The translations under genes and the position numbers were made by a program. Below the pieces are notes generated by a model. It had not been told where the DNA came from and ran no database searches. It saw only the letters and a program-made list of their open reading frames with translations. A DNA stretch of 7,600 nt from Bordetella parapertussis (GTDB lineage: Bacteria > Cyanobacteriota > Cyanobacteriia > PCC-6307 > Cyanobiaceae), in NCBI GenBank assembly GCA_943324725.2, contig CALPMR020000143.1:1-7600 (forward strand), in the 5' to 3' direction. This document shows positions 5,486 through 7,600 of this stretch, piece by piece; positions within the stretch are counted from its first letter, which is position 1, and the number at the start of each line of letters is the position of its first letter.

Positions 5486-6364
5486 TCACAGCAGCCGCTC
5501 CAGGCCGTAAACCAGCCCCTGAAGCGTCCGCACCCGCCGCAGCGTCAGCAGCACCCCGGGCATGTAGGCGCTGCGCTCGATCGTGTCGTGGCGCAGGGTG
5601 TAGGTCTCGCCGGCGGCACCGAACATCACCTCCTGGTGGGCCACCAGCCCTGGCAGGCGGATCGAGTGGAGCCTGAGGCCGCTCTGGCGCTGGCCGCCGC
5701 GGCAGCCGGGGAGGGTTTCGTGCTCCTCCACCTGGCTCGGATTGAAGCTCTTGCCCAGCTCTTCGATCAACTCGGCCGTCTTGATGCAGGTGCCGCTCGG
5801 GGCATCGGCCTTGCGGTTGTGGTGCAGCTCGGTGAGTTCAGCGAAGTCGTAGAAGCGGGCGGCAGCGGCGGCGGCCTGCTGCAGCAGCACCATGCCGACA
5901 CTGAAGTTGGGAATCACCGCTCCCCCCATCGAGGCCTTGGCGGCAAAGCCCGCCAGATCCTGCAGCTGTGAGGGGTTCAGGCCCGTGGTGCCGATCACCG
6001 GATGGACGCCGTAGGCGATCGCCGAGCGGGTGTGCTCGAACACCACCGAGGGATGGGTGAACTCCACCAGCACCGCGCCGCAGCCGGGGCCGGCGTTGCG
6101 CACCGCCTGGCTGGCCTGGCAGAGGCTGCCCTCGAAGTCGGCCGTGATCGCCACCTCCAGTTCGCCGAGCCCCAGCTCCAGGCCGACATCACAGCCCTCC
6201 TTGCCGGCCGTGGTGTCGATCGCCCCCACCAGGGTGGTGTCGGGTGCGGCAAGCACCGCCTTGACCACTTCGGCCCCCATGCGCCCCAGGGCCCCGGCCA
6301 CCACCACCGGAATCGGCAGCTGCTCAGGGGCGGAACGGAAGGGGCTGACGGACGGGCTGGTCAT
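5486..6364 (-). CDS. dapB: 4-hydroxy-tetrahydrodipicolinate reductase
   Basis: DapB reduces 4-hydroxy-tetrahydrodipicolinate to tetrahydrodipicolinate with NAD(P)H, a cytoplasmic step to diaminopimelate for peptidoglycan and to lysine. The 292-residue protein has the N-terminal nucleotide-binding motif [10 protein letters not shown] (21-30), [10 protein letters not shown] (102-111), GTTG (125-128), PNFSVG (152-157) and the substrate-binding signature [14 protein letters not shown] (179-192), with the catalytic His pair and Lys all present. It is somewhat longer than the usual 265-280 because of a polar N-terminal extension of about 18 residues. The ATG at 6364 has no strong Shine-Dalgarno. 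It is divergent from chlH and leads the 216-aa membrane protein gene. The downstream gene has no obvious metabolic link to lysine synthesis. Confidence 0.95.
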   Translation of the reverse strand: MTSPSVSPFRSAPEQLPIPVVVAGALGRMGAEVVKAVLAAPDTTLVGAIDTTAGKEGCDVGLELGLGELEVAITADFEGSLCQASQAVRNAGPGCGAVLVEFTHPSVVFEHTRSAIAYGVHPVIGTTGLNPSQLQDLAGFAAKASMGGAVIPNFSVGMVLLQQAAAAAARFYDFAELTELHHNRKADAPSGTCIKTAELIEELGKSFNPSQVEEHETLPGCRGGQRQSGLRLHSIRLPGLVAHQEVMFGAAGETYTLRHDTIERSAYMPGVLLTLRRVRTLQGLVYGLERLL

Positions 6365-6558
6365 GGATCGGGGCGTGCACCTGGGCTGGGCCGAGCCTAT
6401 GAGGCCCGGCCGGGGTGAGGCCGGCCAGCAGGCCTTCCTCCTCGACCGCGTCGAGCTGCTCGGGGTTCAGGTGGCGTTCGCCATCGGTGCGAGGCAGGCC
6501 CGCTCGCAGGAACAGCGGGATGTCGATGTGCCCAGCGGCGGCTCGATGCGGGGCTCAT
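6324..6558 (-). pseudogene. Possible frame-disrupted small ORF upstream of dapB
   Basis: On the - strand a frame is open from 6554 to a TGA at 6324, about 76 residues. It includes a protein-like stretch, GHIDIPLFLRAGLPRTDG, then [20 protein letters not shown], with strongly G/C third positions. It has no ATG or GTG at its beginning. An ATG at 6558, in another frame, is followed by a C-run (6550-6553 on the complement); loss of one base there would join that ATG to the frame. The end overlaps the dapB start by 41 bp. It could be a decayed gene, a sequencing error or a chance frame in GC-rich DNA. I recognise no family. Confidence 0.2.
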
Positions 6559-6680
6559 TTCCTGCTGGTAGCCGCCCCAAGCCGCGATGGCCAGGGTTCG
6601 GCCTGTAACAGCAATGGCGCCGGTTCTCGCGTCAGAACCCCACACTCCGTAGGCTCCTTCACATTGCTCAACCCGAACAC
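6365..6680. other. 316-bp divergent dapB/chlH spacer
   Basis: This region must hold the promoters of dapB (-) and chlH (+). No clear -35/-10 pair is visible. It contains a - strand open frame with protein-like codon use but no start codon (see 6324-6558). There is a GC-rich dyad CCGGCC-N7-GGCCGG at 6406-6424 and a 6-bp inverted repeat, GGTTCT-N6-AGAACC, at 6622-6639, about 40 bp before the chlH start. I found no recognisable riboswitch or tRNA. Confidence 0.5.
6622..6639. repeat. Inverted repeat upstream of chlH
   Basis: GGTTCTCGCGTCAGAACC has perfect 6-base arms around a 6-base centre. It ends 41 bp before the chlH ATG, within the likely promoter or leader. It could be an operator dyad or a short leader hairpin. 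It does not match a cyanobacterial regulator site that I can name with confidence. Confidence 0.4.
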
Positions 6681-7600
6681 ATGTTCACGCAGGTCCGTTC
6701 CGCCAGCCGTCGGGTCAGCCCCGGCCCCAGCGAGCGCAAGGACCGGGCGGTGATGAAAGCCGTCTACGTGGTGCTCGAACCCCAGTACCAGAACGCCCTG
6801 ACCACGGCGGCCACCAGCCTCAACGACCAGAACGGCCCCCTGGCGGTGGAACTGAGCGGTTATCTGATCGAGGAGCTGCGCGATCCGCAGAACTACGCCG
6901 ATTTCTGCGCCGACGTGGCGGCGGCCGATGTGTTCATCGCCTCGCTGATCTTCATCGAGGATCTGGCCCAGAAGGTGGTCGAGGCGGTGGCGCCCCACCG
7001 CGATCGGCTCAAGGCGGCCGTGGTCTTCCCCTCGATGCCCGAGGTGATGCGGCTCAACAAGCTGGGCACCTTCTCGATGGCCCAGCTGGGGCAGAGCAAG
7101 AGCGCCATCGCCCAGTTCATGAAGAAGCGCAAGGAGAAGGGCGGCTCGGCGGGCTTCCAGGACGCCATGCTCAAGCTGCTCAACACCCTGCCGACGGTGC
7201 TCAAGTACCTGCCGGTGGAGAAGGCGCAGGATGCCCGCTCCTTCATGCTCAGTTTCCAGTACTGGCTGGGGGGCACGCCGGACAACCTGCGCAACTTCCT
7301 GCTGATGCTGGCGGACAAGTACGTCTTCCCCCGCAATGGCTCGGAGCGCCCGGAGGTGACCGTCGTCGATCCGGTGGTGTTCCCGGACCTGGGCCTGTGG
7401 CACCCGATGGCGCCGGCGATGTTCGAGGACCTCAAGGAATACCTGAACTGGAGCGCCAGCCGCAGCGATCTCAGTGAGAAGGCCCGCAAGGGTCCGGTGA
7501 TCGGGCTGGTGTTGCAGCGCAGTCACATCGTCACCGGTGACGAGGCCCACTACGTGGCGATCATCCAGGAGCTGGAATACCGCGGCGCCACCGTGATTCC
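6681..7600 (+). CDS. chlH: Magnesium chelatase subunit H, 5' part
   Basis: ChlH is the large, porphyrin-binding subunit of magnesium chelatase. With ChlI and ChlD it inserts Mg2+ into protoporphyrin IX at the cost of ATP, the first committed step of chlorophyll synthesis. The frame is open from ATG 6681 to the window end, giving 306 complete codons of a protein that is usually about 1,300 residues. Recognisable N-terminal segments are MFTQVRSASRRV (1-12), MKAVYVVLEPQYQNALTTA (about 25-43), FIASLIFIEDLAQKV, VVFPSMPEVMRLNKLGTFSM and FMLSFQYWLGGTPDNLRNFL. These match cyanobacterial ChlH. The start at 6681 is preferred over the later in-frame ATG at 6753 because the MFTQVRSA opening is typical of Synechococcus homologues. 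No Shine-Dalgarno is visible. It is divergent from dapB. The 3' part lies outside the window. Confidence 0.96.
   Translation, partial: MFTQVRSASRRVSPGPSERKDRAVMKAVYVVLEPQYQNALTTAATSLNDQNGPLAVELSGYLIEELRDPQNYADFCADVAAADVFIASLIFIEDLAQKVVEAVAPHRDRLKAAVVFPSMPEVMRLNKLGTFSMAQLGQSKSAIAQFMKKRKEKGGSAGFQDAMLKLLNTLPTVLKYLPVEKAQDARSFMLSFQYWLGGTPDNLRNFLLMLADKYVFPRNGSERPEVTVVDPVVFPDLGLWHPMAPAMFEDLKEYLNWSASRSDLSEKARKGPVIGLVLQRSHIVTGDEAHYVAIIQELEYRGATVI

Noticed and set aside
4483..5676. 397-residue + strand frame
   Set aside because: It spans the hli upstream spacer, the 216-aa gene and the dapB end in antisense, with His/Gln/Arg-rich sequence and no domain.
6555..7550. 331-residue - strand frame at the right edge
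   Set aside because: It is antisense to chlH, whose N-terminal sequence is unmistakable; the His/Glu/Gln-rich translation is a complement artefact.
1..7600. CRISPR array, transposase, integrase, defence or secondary-metabolite cluster
   Set aside because: No spaced direct repeats, mobile-element proteins or cluster genes were seen; the window is compact core genome.

Overview
The window is GC-rich, tightly packed bacterial DNA that reads as a picocyanobacterial chromosome (Synechococcus/Cyanobium type). Three things point there. The 5' part of chlH, the large subunit of magnesium chelatase, gives photosynthesis. A high-light-inducible protein (Hli) carries an intact chlorophyll-binding motif. 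Several small proteins belong to families known almost only from cyanobacteria (DUF3038, DUF4335, DUF2949). The high GC would fit Cyanobium or a high-GC Synechococcus better than Prochlorococcus; this placement is an inference, not a phylogenetic result.

Layout, left to right. 1-336: a possible 37-residue single-pass membrane protein on + and a degenerate 15-bp tandem repeat. 337-1875: three genes on the - strand, transcribed right to left: DUF3038, DUF4335, and a 79-residue protein of unknown function with a strong Shine-Dalgarno. 1876-2004: a divergent intergenic region holding a perfect 9-bp inverted repeat. 2005-2571: apt (purine salvage) on +. 2584-4036: on -, a UbiH-type FAD monooxygenase followed closely by a DUF2949 protein, convergent with apt. 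4215-4484: hli on -. 4485-4803: a non-coding stretch with a strong 14-bp hairpin and hli upstream elements. 4804-6364: dapB followed on - by a 216-residue two-helix membrane protein of unknown function. 6365-6680: the divergent dapB/chlH spacer, with a possible decayed small ORF and an inverted repeat. 6681-7600: the first 306 codons of chlH on +, cut by the window edge.

Functionally this is ordinary core-genome territory: chlorophyll synthesis (ChlH), chlorophyll-protein photoprotection (Hli), a probable quinone-type hydroxylase, lysine/diaminopimelate synthesis (DapB) and adenine salvage (Apt). I see no mobile element, CRISPR array, tRNA or rRNA, and no defence or biosynthetic cluster. The least explained parts are the conserved proteins of unknown function and the inverted repeats in the intergenic gaps.
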